From contig CAMDRK010000002.1 in the NCBI GenBank assembly GCA_945906715.1, positions 1 to 37,360 of the forward strand: DNA of 37,360 nucleotides, written 5' to 3'. The translations under genes and the position numbers were made by a program. The stretch comes from Nitrospira lenta (lineage in GTDB: Bacteria > Nitrospirota > Nitrospiria > Nitrospirales > Nitrospiraceae). Of the stretch, positions 26,404 to 34,275 are shown piece after piece. Under the pieces are notes generated by a model. That model was not told the DNA's origin. It saw nothing but the letters and a program-made list of their open reading frames with translations, and ran no database searches. Each line of letters begins with the position of its first letter. The first letter of the stretch is position 1.

Positions 26404-26496
26404 TTGGTTGATTTGGTCTATTTGGTTCATTTGCTTGATTTAGTTCATCTGGTTGGTCGGTTCAACCAAATAAACAAGACAACCCAAATAAACGAG
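26392..26496. repeat. Nonamer hairpin repeat, locus 7
   Basis: Left arm of at least six units (GGTTCATTT, GGTTGATTT, GGTCTATTT, ...) at 26398-26452; right arm AACCAAATA/AACAAGACA units at 26464-26494. The left arm overlaps the first codons of the IPT gene, read as N-Q-M/N-Q-I/D-Q-I on the minus strand. Confidence 0.92.
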
Positions 26497-26554
26497 TTCG
26501 ACCGAACTATATCAAGCGGATTTTTCGAGAGTCAATCCGGCGAGCGCACACAAG

Positions 26555-26583
26555 AGTCATTCGTCAATGGTCAATCGTCATTC
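26555..26583. repeat. Single-arm heptamer array
   Basis: Four units GTCATTC, GTCAATG, GTCAATC, GTCATTC in a row. I do not see a clear complementary arm nearby. It lies in the gap between the IPT and RidA genes. Confidence 0.7.
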
Positions 26584-26637
26584 GTAGAGACCTTGAAGGA
26601 ATTTCGGTCGGCGTTCGGAACAGAATCGAGAGAACGA

Positions 26638-27096
26638 TCAGGAGACGGAGAGAATCACTTCAATTTCGACCGGAGCTCCGCGTGGCAACTCAGCAGCCCC
26701 CACAGCCGCACGGGCATGACGACCAGCCTCTCCAAAGATCTCAACGAGGAGGTCCGAGGCGCCGTTGAGAACTTGTGGCTGCTGTATAAAGCCTTCGGCC
26801 GATGCCACATGCCCGACAACCTTCACAACTCGTGTGATACGGTCCAACGTCCCAAGTGCCTGCTTGGCAATCGCCAGGGCATTCAAGAGAGCAAGCCTAG
26901 CCGCCTCCATCCCCTGCTCCACCGTCAGATCACGCCCAAGCTTGCCGGAGAAGGCCAACTGCCCATCTCGCATAGGAAGAACGCCGGACAAAAACAAGAG
27001 GTTCCCGGCCTGGACCGCCGGAACATAGATCGCCAACGGTTGCGGCGGCGGCGGCAACTCGATGTGCAGTTCTTTCAGTTTGAGTTCGTAGGACAT
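26638..27096 (-). CDS. RidA/YjgF-family protein
   Basis: A 152-residue protein of the RidA (YjgF/YER057c/UK114) family, whose founding member hydrolyses reactive enamines/imines from PLP enzymes. Visible parts: PLAIYVPAVQAGNLLFLSGVLP, DLTVEQGMEAARLALLNALAIAKQALG, RVVKVVGHVAS, then HARAAVGAAELPRGAPVEIE, which includes the family's conserved C-terminal Arg-Ala-x-Val-Gly...Leu-Pro segment. At 152 residues it is of the longer subfamily. The leader is occupied by a heptamer repeat and I see no clear ribosome-binding site. Confidence 0.88.
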   Translation of the reverse strand: MSYELKLKELHIELPPPPQPLAIYVPAVQAGNLLFLSGVLPMRDGQLAFSGKLGRDLTVEQGMEAARLALLNALAIAKQALGTLDRITRVVKVVGHVASAEGFIQQPQVLNGASDLLVEIFGEAGRHARAAVGAAELPRGAPVEIEVILSVS

Positions 27097-27105
27097 CGCT
27101 GTCGA

Positions 27106-27196
27106 ATGTTCAATGTTGAATTTTGAATGGTGGATGTTCGGAAATCATCAGATCGAGTCCGACTCCGACAATTCAACATTGACCATTCACCATTCC
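27106..27196. repeat. Heptamer hairpin repeat, TTCAATG type
   Basis: Left units TTCAATG, TTGAATT, TTGAATG, GTGGATG at 27109-27136; right arm AATTCAACATTGACCATTC at 27170-27188. It lies between the DeoB-like gene and ridA. Confidence 0.85.
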
Positions 27197-27222
27197 TAAA
27201 TCCGCTTCACGCGGAACGCGGG

Positions 27223-28380
27223 CTAGCCTGCGCGAAGGGCATCGAGAAAACTTTCACCAACAGGAAGTTGCCCCCCTTGCAGAGCTTCCACAATGGTATG
27301 TCCAAGATCGGCAGCAGAAGCTCTGATGCCAAGATCAACCCCATAGGCCAATTTGGGCCCAGTGGCCAAGAGAGGAACATATTCCCGCGTCGAGGTCTGA
27401 TCCGCCTTCGTCATATCCCGCCCATGATCACCCGTAATGACGAGCAGGTCGCCTGGGCGAAGCTGCTCCAGCAATCCGGATAGCTGCCGATCAAAATCAT
27501 GGAGAGCCGCTGCCGACTGTGCCGCACCCGCTTCCAGGACATCGAGCCCGGCAAAAATCAATCCGCGGGGAACCTTTTTCAACATCCCCGTCACCTCAGT
27601 AAGTAATGAGGCCCAGTGCGCAACGGGAACCGACCGAGTGAGCCCGCGGCCGCTGAAGAGATCGCCGACTTTTCCTACCCCAATCAGGATCTGGCTCACA
27701 CGATTGAGCACATCGAACATGGTCAGCCCTGGTGGTTCAAGCACGAACTCACGGGATTGTGGGCTGAACTGCACCAGACCGGCATCGCCTGAGAGAAGAT
27801 GAGCGGACACACGCAAAATTCCCCAAGGAGCCTTGAGCAATTTCCTCGCGTCCCGGCAACGCTGAAAGAACTCGTCCCGTCGCATGGCGCTCTCATGCGC
27901 TGCCACATGGCAGGTTCGCCGTCCATCCGTCCAGACGATCAACGCACCAGACGACAGATGTTCAGCCTCACACTCGCGAAGCATGGCGACGCCGGACGAG
28001 CGGCGATTGCCGACGATCTTCCTCCCAAATACCTGTTCAAGCGCTGCGACCATGTCAGGAGGAAACCCGTTGGGATACAGCGGCCCGGTAATGTCCGTGG
28101 GATGACCGGCAATTTCCCAATAACCGGCTATGGAATCCAGGCCCTTCGACAGGAATCCAAGACGACCGAAACACCCTTCCGGCTGCCCCATCACCCGCAC
28201 GCCTTTGATGCTTGTAATATGGCCAAGCCCGAGCGCTTCCAGCGTGGGGAGGTCGAGTCCGCCAACGGCATCCGCCAGATGGGACAAGGTGTTGGAACCG
28301 GCATCGCCGTATTCTGCTGCATCGGGCATGGCCCCGACACCGAGTCCATCGATCACCAGCACAATCACACGAGAAATCAT
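27223..28380 (-). CDS. Phosphopentomutase-like protein with altered active site
   Basis: A 385-residue alkaline-phosphatase-superfamily protein whose closest recognisable family is phosphopentomutase (DeoB): VIDGLGVGAMPDAAEYGDAG, GNTL-like SNTLSHLA, YWEIAG, AAHE, TGDHG and TREYVPLL. Compared with DeoB of Bacillus cereus (residues from memory), D11, D318 and H319 keep the metal ligands D13, D327 and H328. The phospho-Thr of KDTxTGHWE is replaced (LDSIAGYWE, S83), D156 becomes R154, the D-x4-H ligand pair (286/291) is missing from LDVLEAGAAQS, and H339 becomes S330. It may be a mutase with another mechanism or a different hydrolase. The neighbouring deoC supports deoxyribose-phosphate context. 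Confidence 0.8.
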   Translation of the reverse strand: MISRVIVLVIDGLGVGAMPDAAEYGDAGSNTLSHLADAVGGLDLPTLEALGLGHITSIKGVRVMGQPEGCFGRLGFLSKGLDSIAGYWEIAGHPTDITGPLYPNGFPPDMVAALEQVFGRKIVGNRRSSGVAMLRECEAEHLSSGALIVWTDGRRTCHVAAHESAMRRDEFFQRCRDARKLLKAPWGILRVSAHLLSGDAGLVQFSPQSREFVLEPPGLTMFDVLNRVSQILIGVGKVGDLFSGRGLTRSVPVAHWASLLTEVTGMLKKVPRGLIFAGLDVLEAGAAQSAAALHDFDRQLSGLLEQLRPGDLLVITGDHGRDMTKADQTSTREYVPLLATGPKLAYGVDLGIRASAADLGHTIVEALQGGQLPVGESFLDALRAG

Positions 28381-28412
28381 GCGCGCACTATAGCAGAAGA
28401 GAGAGGGACAAA

Positions 28413-28544
28413 GAAGTTCTGAGTTCTGAGTTCTGGGTTAGATGCGGATACGTGATGGGGGAAGCGGAATTAGGAATGTGGAATGTGGAATTGAAGTGTT
28501 CGGATGTTCGAACCCCATCCTTCAGCCTTCAGCCTTCAGCCTAC
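28413..28544. repeat. Heptamer repeats, mixed types
   Basis: CTGAGTT-type units at 28415-28438, then GGAATGT/GGAATTG units at 28467-28495 and three CCTTCAG units near 28520-28540. The last set overlaps the 3' end of deoC and supplies its residues RLKAEG and the stop codon. Confidence 0.8.
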
Positions 28545-29199
28545 TGGACCATTCGGCCACGATCGCGAGACTTGCGCTGGTGCCAATTCGATCCGCACCG
28601 GCCTCCAGCATGGCCAGCGTGGTCTTCCAGTCCCGAATTCCTCCGGAAGCTTTCACCTTGGCGCGACCAGCCACGGCATCTTTCATCAGCTTCACATCTC
28701 CAACCGTCGCACCGGCGGCGCCGAACCCGGTCGAGGTCTTCACGTAGTCGGCCCCCGCCTCCACGACTAATTGACAGGCTGTACGCTTCTCTTGATCGGT
28801 CAGATAGCAGGTTTCGAGTATGACTTTATGTTCAACACCCGTGGTCGCCTTCACCACTTCAGCAATGTCCTGTCGCACATACTCTCGATCGCCCGACTTC
28901 AGCCGGCTCACATTCATGACCATATCCAGCACCCGCGCGCCGCGCGCGACCGCTTCAACCGCTTCGGCAACTTTGGTTTTCGTCGTGTGACCGCCAAGGG
29001 GAAACCCGATCGGAATGCCGACCAGGATTGGGGTGCCAGCGACAGCTGCCACCGCATCATCCACATAGCAAGGCGGGACAAAAATTACGGAAAACCCAAA
29101 CTCCTTCGCCTCCTGGCATAGCCGCAGGACATCCATTTTTGTCGCGTCCGGACGGAGCACCGTGTGGTCTATAAGATTCGGCACATTCCATTCAGACAT
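28522..29199 (-). CDS. deoC: Deoxyribose-phosphate aldolase
   Basis: A 225-residue class I aldolase that splits 2-deoxyribose 5-phosphate into glyceraldehyde 3-phosphate and acetaldehyde. Motifs: LIDHTVLRPDAT, GIPIGFPLGGHTTKTKV, ARVLDMVMNV, HKVILETCYL, the Schiff-base lysine in DYVKTSTGF, and VKASGGIRDW. Ribosome-binding site CGGAGC precedes the ATG. The last six residues and the TGA are encoded by CTGAAGG heptamers, an extension of the normal C-terminus. It is upstream of the DeoB-like gene on the same strand, separated by about 140 bases of repeats. Confidence 0.95.
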   Translation of the reverse strand: MSEWNVPNLIDHTVLRPDATKMDVLRLCQEAKEFGFSVIFVPPCYVDDAVAAVAGTPILVGIPIGFPLGGHTTKTKVAEAVEAVARGARVLDMVMNVSRLKSGDREYVRQDIAEVVKATTGVEHKVILETCYLTDQEKRTACQLVVEAGADYVKTSTGFGAAGATVGDVKLMKDAVAGRAKVKASGGIRDWKTTLAMLEAGADRIGTSASLAIVAEWSSRLKAEG

Positions 29200-29220
29200 A
29201 ACAAGCTCCGGGAAAACATG

Positions 29221-29310
29221 GTTGGTTTGTTTTGTTTATCTGGTTGATTTGGTTTATCTGGTTAGGTTCGTTCAACCAAAAATCCAGACAGACCAGACAA
29301 ACCAAACAAC
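29221..29310. repeat. Nonamer hairpin repeat, locus 8
   Basis: Left arm GGTTTGTTT/TGTTTATCT/GGTTGATTT units at 29222-29262; right arm AACCAAAAA/AGACAGACC/AGACAAACC units at 29274-29308. It lies between mltG and deoC. Confidence 0.88.
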
Positions 29311-29321
29311 GGCCTTCTTAG

Positions 29322-29345
29322 GCAGCGGACTTTTTCAGCATCCTG
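29322..29345. repeat. Solo end of the MITE-like element
   Basis: GCAGCGGACTTTTTCAGCAT plus CCTG matches the right terminus of the element at 16754-16921. No matching left end is present nearby. It lies five bases from the mltG stop. Confidence 0.65.
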
Positions 29346-29349
29346 ACAC

Positions 29350-30435
29350 TCACGACACTCCTTCTTTGTATGCAAAAGCCCCATCCCCTGGAACGATTGA
29401 CGTCTGGGAAGAACGCGTCCCACGGCGAAAGGGCCGCTTCTGATATTTCTCTACCGCTTTGTTGTGTTCGATCAGCGTCGCGGAAAACTGGTGCGTGCCG
29501 TCGTTCTTAGAAACAAAATACAAGGAGCGTGAATCAGACGGATAGAGCGTCGCGCGAATCGCTTGAATGCCAGGATTGGCAATCGGTCCCGGCGGCAATC
29601 CCTGTACCCGATAGGTATTGTAGGGACTGGGGCTCGAGAGGTCTTTCTTGTGTATATTTCCGTCGAATGCCGGCAACCCATAAATGACAGTTGGATCGCT
29701 CTGTAACGGGATGCGCTGCTTGAGCCGGTTGTGAAATACCGCTGAAATCTCCGGCCGCTCGCTGCCAGACCCGGTTTCCTTTTCGATCACGGAGGCGAGG
29801 GTCAGCACTTCGTGCATCGTCATCTTGCGTTCCTGCATCCGAGCGAGGAGATCAGGACCAACCACCTCCCGCAGCTGTTCGACCATGGCGGCCAACACCT
29901 CTCGCGCCTTGACCCCTCGGGGAAATTTATAGGTGTCGGGATAGAGGTATCCTTCCAGCGTCTCCGCCTTAATCCCAAGCGACGCGATGAACTCACGATC
30001 TTTTGCAAGCCGGAGGAACTCCACACGATCCGCGAGACCCTGTTGCGAGACCACTGCGGCAATTTGGACGATGGTGAGCCCTTCGGGAATGGTCAGCGGA
30101 TGGAACACCACATGGCCATTGAGCAACATCGCAAGAATCTCTGCGGGAGTCATGCCGGGATTCAGCTCATATTCACCTGCATGAACTTTCCGGTCGGCAG
30201 ATTGGGATTTTCCAAACAGGACGAAGGAAAACCGGTTCTTGATCAATCCTTCACGTTCAAGCAGCGCCGCGACCTGTTGGAATGTCGAGCCATCCGGGAT
30301 GACGACGACTTTCGAGGGAGGATGCGTTTCTGTGGGAATAGCCGGGCCTTCAGCCCAGCGAATCGTCTGATAGGCCGCGACGCCAAGTGCGACCGTTACG
30401 ACCAGCAGACTTCCGAGAATGATCCGTAGACTCAT
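29350..30435 (-). CDS. mltG: Endolytic murein transglycosylase MltG
   Basis: A 361-residue inner-membrane protein that cuts nascent peptidoglycan and limits strand length. It has one N-terminal membrane helix (LRIILGSLLVVTVALGVAAY), a LysM-like region (VVVIPDGSTFQQVAALLEREG), and the YceG catalytic domain with the proposed catalytic Glu at position 218 (TLASVIEKETG), followed by NRLKQRIPLQSDPTVIYG and LPPGPIANPG. The start overlaps the 3' end of ruvX by 86 bases in another frame. It is the last gene of the recA-to-mltG cluster. Confidence 0.95.
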   Translation of the reverse strand: MSLRIILGSLLVVTVALGVAAYQTIRWAEGPAIPTETHPPSKVVVIPDGSTFQQVAALLEREGLIKNRFSFVLFGKSQSADRKVHAGEYELNPGMTPAEILAMLLNGHVVFHPLTIPEGLTIVQIAAVVSQQGLADRVEFLRLAKDREFIASLGIKAETLEGYLYPDTYKFPRGVKAREVLAAMVEQLREVVGPDLLARMQERKMTMHEVLTLASVIEKETGSGSERPEISAVFHNRLKQRIPLQSDPTVIYGLPAFDGNIHKKDLSSPSPYNTYRVQGLPPGPIANPGIQAIRATLYPSDSRSLYFVSKNDGTHQFSATLIEHNKAVEKYQKRPFRRGTRSSQTSIVPGDGAFAYKEGVS

Positions 30436-30925
30436 GAGGTGGTTCTACCGTTTCTCTGTCGGAATACTCATCCGCCCCTAATGCCGACTCCATCTTCGAT
30501 ACCGGTTCAAGGCTCGCCAGATAGCTCTGGAGCAGAATCGACGCGGCGATGCGATCCACCACACCCTTCCGCTTTCTCCGGCTGACATCGGCTGCGATCA
30601 AGAGATCTTCCGCCGCCTTCGTCGTCAACCGTTCGTCCCACAGAATAACGGGGACTGGCACTCCCTGCTCTAACCGAGCCTGAAACTCGCGCATCGCCTG
30701 GATCGCCGGCCCCTCGCGGCCATCCAATTGGATGGGAAAGCCCAACAGCACTTGTCTGACTGCATACGTCCCTACGAGGGAGGCAATATGGGCAATGTCC
30801 CGATCCAACGTGCGCCGATTGAGTGTCTCAAGCGGTTGCGCGGTCCAGCCCATTTCATCACTGAGGGCCACGCCAATCCGCACCGTTCCGTAATCGAGCG
30901 CGAGCACTCGTTTACCATCCTCCAT
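30350..30925 (-). CDS. ruvX: Holliday-junction resolvase-like / pre-16S rRNA nuclease (YqgF)
   Basis: A 191-residue RNase H-fold protein. Motifs: VLALDYGTVRIGVALSD with the first catalytic Asp, VLLGFPIQLDGREG, WDERLTTKAAE with the catalytic Glu, and the last Asp in VVDRIAASILLQSYL. Members process the 5' end of pre-16S rRNA in E. coli and may resolve junctions elsewhere. The core ends near residue 145; the last 45 or so residues are a hydrophilic extension encoded largely in the overlap with mltG. Start chosen at 30925, four bases after the alaS stop. Confidence 0.92.
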   Translation of the reverse strand: MEDGKRVLALDYGTVRIGVALSDEMGWTAQPLETLNRRTLDRDIAHIASLVGTYAVRQVLLGFPIQLDGREGPAIQAMREFQARLEQGVPVPVILWDERLTTKAAEDLLIAADVSRRKRKGVVDRIAASILLQSYLASLEPVSKMESALGADEYSDRETVEPPHESTDHSRKSAGRNGRTWRRGLSDDSLG

Positions 30926-30929
30926 CAGT

Positions 30930-33560
30930 CTACCGCTCCAACATCCGTTCGACCAGTCCAAAGACCTTTTCCAACGCACTATCCAACCTTGCCGGATCCT
31001 TCCCCCCAGCCTGGGCCATCTCAGGCCGGCCACCGCCGGTGCCGCCGACTTCCGCCGCCATCTCCTTAATAATGTCGCCCGCTTTCAGCCGGGCAATCAG
31101 ATCTTTTGTGACGACGACCAGTAACGAAACCTTGCCATCGTTGGCGGCCCCGAGGGCCACGACACCGCTCTTCAACTTATCCCGCAACTGATCGGCCAGC
31201 GCCCGCATGCCGTTCACATCCAGGCCATCGGTGCGTTGCACATGCACCTGAACGCCGGCGATGGTTTTCGCCATGGCCTCGGCGGCTGAGCCGCCGGCCA
31301 TTTTCAATTTCACCTCTTCCAGCTCACGTTCCTTGTCTTTCAGCTGCGTCATAACTTTGCGTGTTTTGGCGACCAGCTCGGACTGGCCGACCTTGAGCAG
31401 ATTCGAAAGTTCTCGAATGTCAGTATCCAACTGCTTCATGTGCGCAAGCGCCCCGCTGCCAGTCTGGGCTTCAATACGGCGGACACCAGCCGCGACGCCG
31501 GTCTCAGAGACCAGCCTGAACAAGCCGATGTCCCCTGTCTGCCGGCAGTGCGTTCCACCACAGAGTTCCTTGCTGAAAGACTCGACCGTGACAACCCGCA
31601 CCTGCTCACCGTACTTATCGCCAAAGAAGGCCAGCGCGCCCTTGGCCACCGCATCCTGAATGCTCATCACCTCGGTCGCGACCCGCTCGTTCTTCCGCAC
31701 CTCGTTGTTCACGACAGTTTCAATCTCATCCACATCACGGGAGGACAGCGGTCTGAAATGGGCAAAATCGAAGCGCAAGCGATTCGGCCCAACCAGTGAC
31801 CCATACTGTTTGACGTGAGGGCCCAGCAAATCGCGTAACGCCGCATGGAGCAAGTGGGTAGCCGTGTGGTTTCGCTGAGCATCCTGCCGCGTCGTGGCAT
31901 TGACGGTCATGTGCAGGGCCTCACCCTCGCGAATCCGCCCTTTCGTCACGGTCCCCTTGTGCAAAATCACCGTCGGCGCAGGCCTCGTGGTTTCCGTAAT
32001 CTCCGCCTGCCCCTCATGGCCCAGTAACAGGCCCCGATCGCCGACCTGCCCGCCGCCTTCTGCGTAGAACGGTGTCACATCCAGAACGATTTCAACTTCA
32101 TCGCCTTCCGCCGCTTCCTTGACCAACCGGTCGCCTTTCAAAATCGCCTGTACGAGACTCTCGCTCTCCAGGCGGTCGTAGCCGATAAACTTCGTTGTCC
32201 CGATACGCCCGGCCAGTTCCGCAACCGCAGGCCGAGCAATCTCCTGTACAAACCCGCCGGTTTTACGCGCGCGATTCCTCTGTTCATCAATGGCCTGATC
32301 GAACCCCGCCTCATCGAGCGTCATCCCCTGCTCGCGGCAAGCCTCTCCCATCAGGTCCATCGGAAACCCGTAGGTGTCGTAGAGCTTGAACACATCTGAA
32401 CCGGTGAGAACCTTGTTCCCAGTCGAGCGGGCCTTCGCAATCATCTCATTGAGAATCGGCAACCCTTGATCGAGCGTAGCGATAAACCGCTCCTCTTCGC
32501 CTCTCGTCGCCTCTGCAATCGTCGCGGCTGCGCTTCGGACTTCTGAATAGACCCCGGCCATCTGACTCACGACCGTCTCCGTCAATCCATAGAGGAAAGG
32601 CTCGACGATGCCCAGCAGCCGCCCATGCCGCGCAGCCCGGCGCAGAATCCGCCGCAGCACATAACCGCGTCCTTCATTCGAGGGTAAGACACCATCTGTC
32701 ATCAAGAACGTGATTGCGCGAAGATGGTCTGCCACCACACGCATCGACCGATCGGTCTGGTCTTGCTCCCCATACCGAACTCCTGCCCTCGCTGCGACGG
32801 CGGTCAGCAACGGCGTGAACACATCGCTGTCATAGTTGCTGTAGACTCCTTGCGCCACTGCCGCCAGCCGTTCCAATCCCATACCCGTATCGATGCTGGG
32901 CTTAGGCAAGGGATGCAACGTCCCAGCTGCATCCCGATTGAACTGCATGAAGACAAGGTTCCAAATCTCGATGACCCGATCGCCCTCGCCGTTCGGCCGA
33001 TCGTCGCCCGGCACCGACGGTCCCTGGTCGAAGTGCAGCTCCGAGCAGGGCCCACAGGGTCCGGTATCGCCCATCTGCCAGAAATTATCCTTCTCGCCGC
33101 ACCGCACGATACGCGAGGGGGAAACCCCGACCTTCTTCCACAGTTCGTCCGCCTCGTCATCATCGCGAAAGATCGTCACCCACATCCGATCCTTTGCCAA
33201 ACCAACCGTCTGGGTCAAAAACTCCCAACCGAACTGAATGGCGTCTTTCTTAAAGTAGTCACCGAAGGAGAAGTTCCCCAACATTTCAAAGAACGTATGG
33301 TGGCGTCTGGTGTAGCCGACATTCTCCAGGTCGTTGTGCTTGCCCCCTGCACGGAGACACTTCTGCACGGTGACCGCCCGTTTGTAACCGCGCGTTTCCT
33401 CGCCGAGGAATATCCGCTTAAATTGGTTCATCCCGGCATTGGTGAAGAGCAACGTAGGATCGGCTTGAGGAATCAAGGCGGAACTTGGCACGGCCTGGTG
33501 GCCATGCTGTTCGAAATATCGAATGAAGGCTTGTCGCAATTCTTCAGTGCTGTTTTTCAT
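30930..33560 (-). CDS. alaS: Alanyl-tRNA synthetase
   Basis: An 876-residue class II synthetase charging tRNA-Ala. It begins with the standard ELRQAFIRYFEQHGHQAVPS and LLFTNAGMNQFK, has the class II aminoacylation core (GYTRRHHTFFEMLGNFSFGD), the editing domain with zinc-binding HTATHLLHAALR and CGGTHCRQTGDIG, and a C-terminal DHHA1 domain ending GGTGGGRPEMAQAGG. Ribosome-binding site AAGGAC precedes the ATG. It sits between recX and ruvX. Confidence 0.97.
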   Translation of the reverse strand: MKNSTEELRQAFIRYFEQHGHQAVPSSALIPQADPTLLFTNAGMNQFKRIFLGEETRGYKRAVTVQKCLRAGGKHNDLENVGYTRRHHTFFEMLGNFSFGDYFKKDAIQFGWEFLTQTVGLAKDRMWVTIFRDDDEADELWKKVGVSPSRIVRCGEKDNFWQMGDTGPCGPCSELHFDQGPSVPGDDRPNGEGDRVIEIWNLVFMQFNRDAAGTLHPLPKPSIDTGMGLERLAAVAQGVYSNYDSDVFTPLLTAVAARAGVRYGEQDQTDRSMRVVADHLRAITFLMTDGVLPSNEGRGYVLRRILRRAARHGRLLGIVEPFLYGLTETVVSQMAGVYSEVRSAAATIAEATRGEEERFIATLDQGLPILNEMIAKARSTGNKVLTGSDVFKLYDTYGFPMDLMGEACREQGMTLDEAGFDQAIDEQRNRARKTGGFVQEIARPAVAELAGRIGTTKFIGYDRLESESLVQAILKGDRLVKEAAEGDEVEIVLDVTPFYAEGGGQVGDRGLLLGHEGQAEITETTRPAPTVILHKGTVTKGRIREGEALHMTVNATTRQDAQRNHTATHLLHAALRDLLGPHVKQYGSLVGPNRLRFDFAHFRPLSSRDVDEIETVVNNEVRKNERVATEVMSIQDAVAKGALAFFGDKYGEQVRVVTVESFSKELCGGTHCRQTGDIGLFRLVSETGVAAGVRRIEAQTGSGALAHMKQLDTDIRELSNLLKVGQSELVAKTRKVMTQLKDKERELEEVKLKMAGGSAAEAMAKTIAGVQVHVQRTDGLDVNGMRALADQLRDKLKSGVVALGAANDGKVSLLVVVTKDLIARLKAGDIIKEMAAEVGGTGGGRPEMAQAGGKDPARLDSALEKVFGLVERMLER

Positions 33561-33584
33561 GCCGTCCTTAGTCTGCAGTCCGAA

Positions 33585-33705
33585 AGCTGAAGGTTGAAGG
33601 TTGAAGGTCGGAATTTAAAGTTCCGAACACTTCGGTCTCCAGCATCGAGACCTCTTTCAATCCCGACAATTCAAAATTCCTCATTGATCATTCCGCATTC
33701 CCAAT
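33585..33705. repeat. Heptamer repeats between alaS and recX
   Basis: Units CTGAAGG, TTGAAGG, TTGAAGG at 33588-33608, and a right set near 33668-33702 (units GGAATGC, GGAATGA, TCAATGA and GGAATTT on the minus strand). The right set contains the last codons (MRNDQ) and stop of recX. Confidence 0.8.
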
Positions 33706-34250
33706 GCCGCCTCAATGGTGTCTTCGTCAAATCCTCGTTGGCTCAACAGTCTCGCTACACGGCCAAGCGTCTGTGCCGAACTGGTCCGTCCAGCCGTTGC
33801 GATTACCTGCATGGCCAAGTCCTGTTCACTCACCTTGCGGTAGGCGGCTCGTAGCGTCGCCTGCACAATGTTTTCAGGACAACCGGTGGCGAGCAGCTCT
33901 TCTTGCAGGCGCGCACGTCCCATCGGCATGCGGGCGAGTCGCCGATCGGCCCACCGCGCAGCAAACGCAACATCGTCGAGATATCGCAACGATTTCAGCC
34001 GTCGAACTGTGGCTCTTGTCTGCGCGGGAGAGGCCCCCTTGGCCGCAAGCAATTGTTCGATCTGAGTCGTCGTGCGATCGCTGCGGGCCAGCGCGCGCAC
34101 CGCGAGTTGCAACCACCGATCCTGCTCAACACCCGTGAAGCGTGAAACGCGAGACGAGGGAGAGTTCGAGGTTCGAGGTTCGAGGTTTTCGGAACTTCGA
34201 ACCCGGAACTTCGAACTTCGCGTTCCGCCCGTCTCACTCGTTCTGCTCAT
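33681..34250 (-). CDS. recX: Regulatory protein RecX
   Basis: A 189-residue RecX-family protein, an inhibitor/modulator of RecA filaments. The core (about residues 45-185) has three-helix repeats typical of RecX: AVRALARSDRTTTQIEQLL, RRLKSLRYLDDVAFAARWAD and LLSQRGFDEDTIEAAL. Residues about 8-42 (SKFRVRSSENLEPRTSNS...) are translated from a heptamer hairpin repeat, and the final MRNDQ plus stop come from another repeat. It starts 25 bases after recA. If the repeat-coded leader is not used, a TTG or GTG around residues 47-51 is the only alternative start. Confidence 0.88.
   Translation of the reverse strand: MSRTSETGGTRSSKFRVRSSENLEPRTSNSPSSRVSRFTGVEQDRWLQLAVRALARSDRTTTQIEQLLAAKGASPAQTRATVRRLKSLRYLDDVAFAARWADRRLARMPMGRARLQEELLATGCPENIVQATLRAAYRKVSEQDLAMQVIATAGRTSSAQTLGRVARLLSQRGFDEDTIEAALGMRNDQ
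34138..34228. repeat. Heptamer hairpin repeat inside recX
   Basis: GTGAAAC, GCGAGAC and three TTCGAGG units on the left, then AACTTCG, AACCCGG, AACTTCG, AACTTCG on the right. The arms pair well. It lies within the 5' part of the recX reading frame. Confidence 0.92.
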
Positions 34251-34275
34251 CCCGCCTGTCGCGCGTGGCTGCTGA

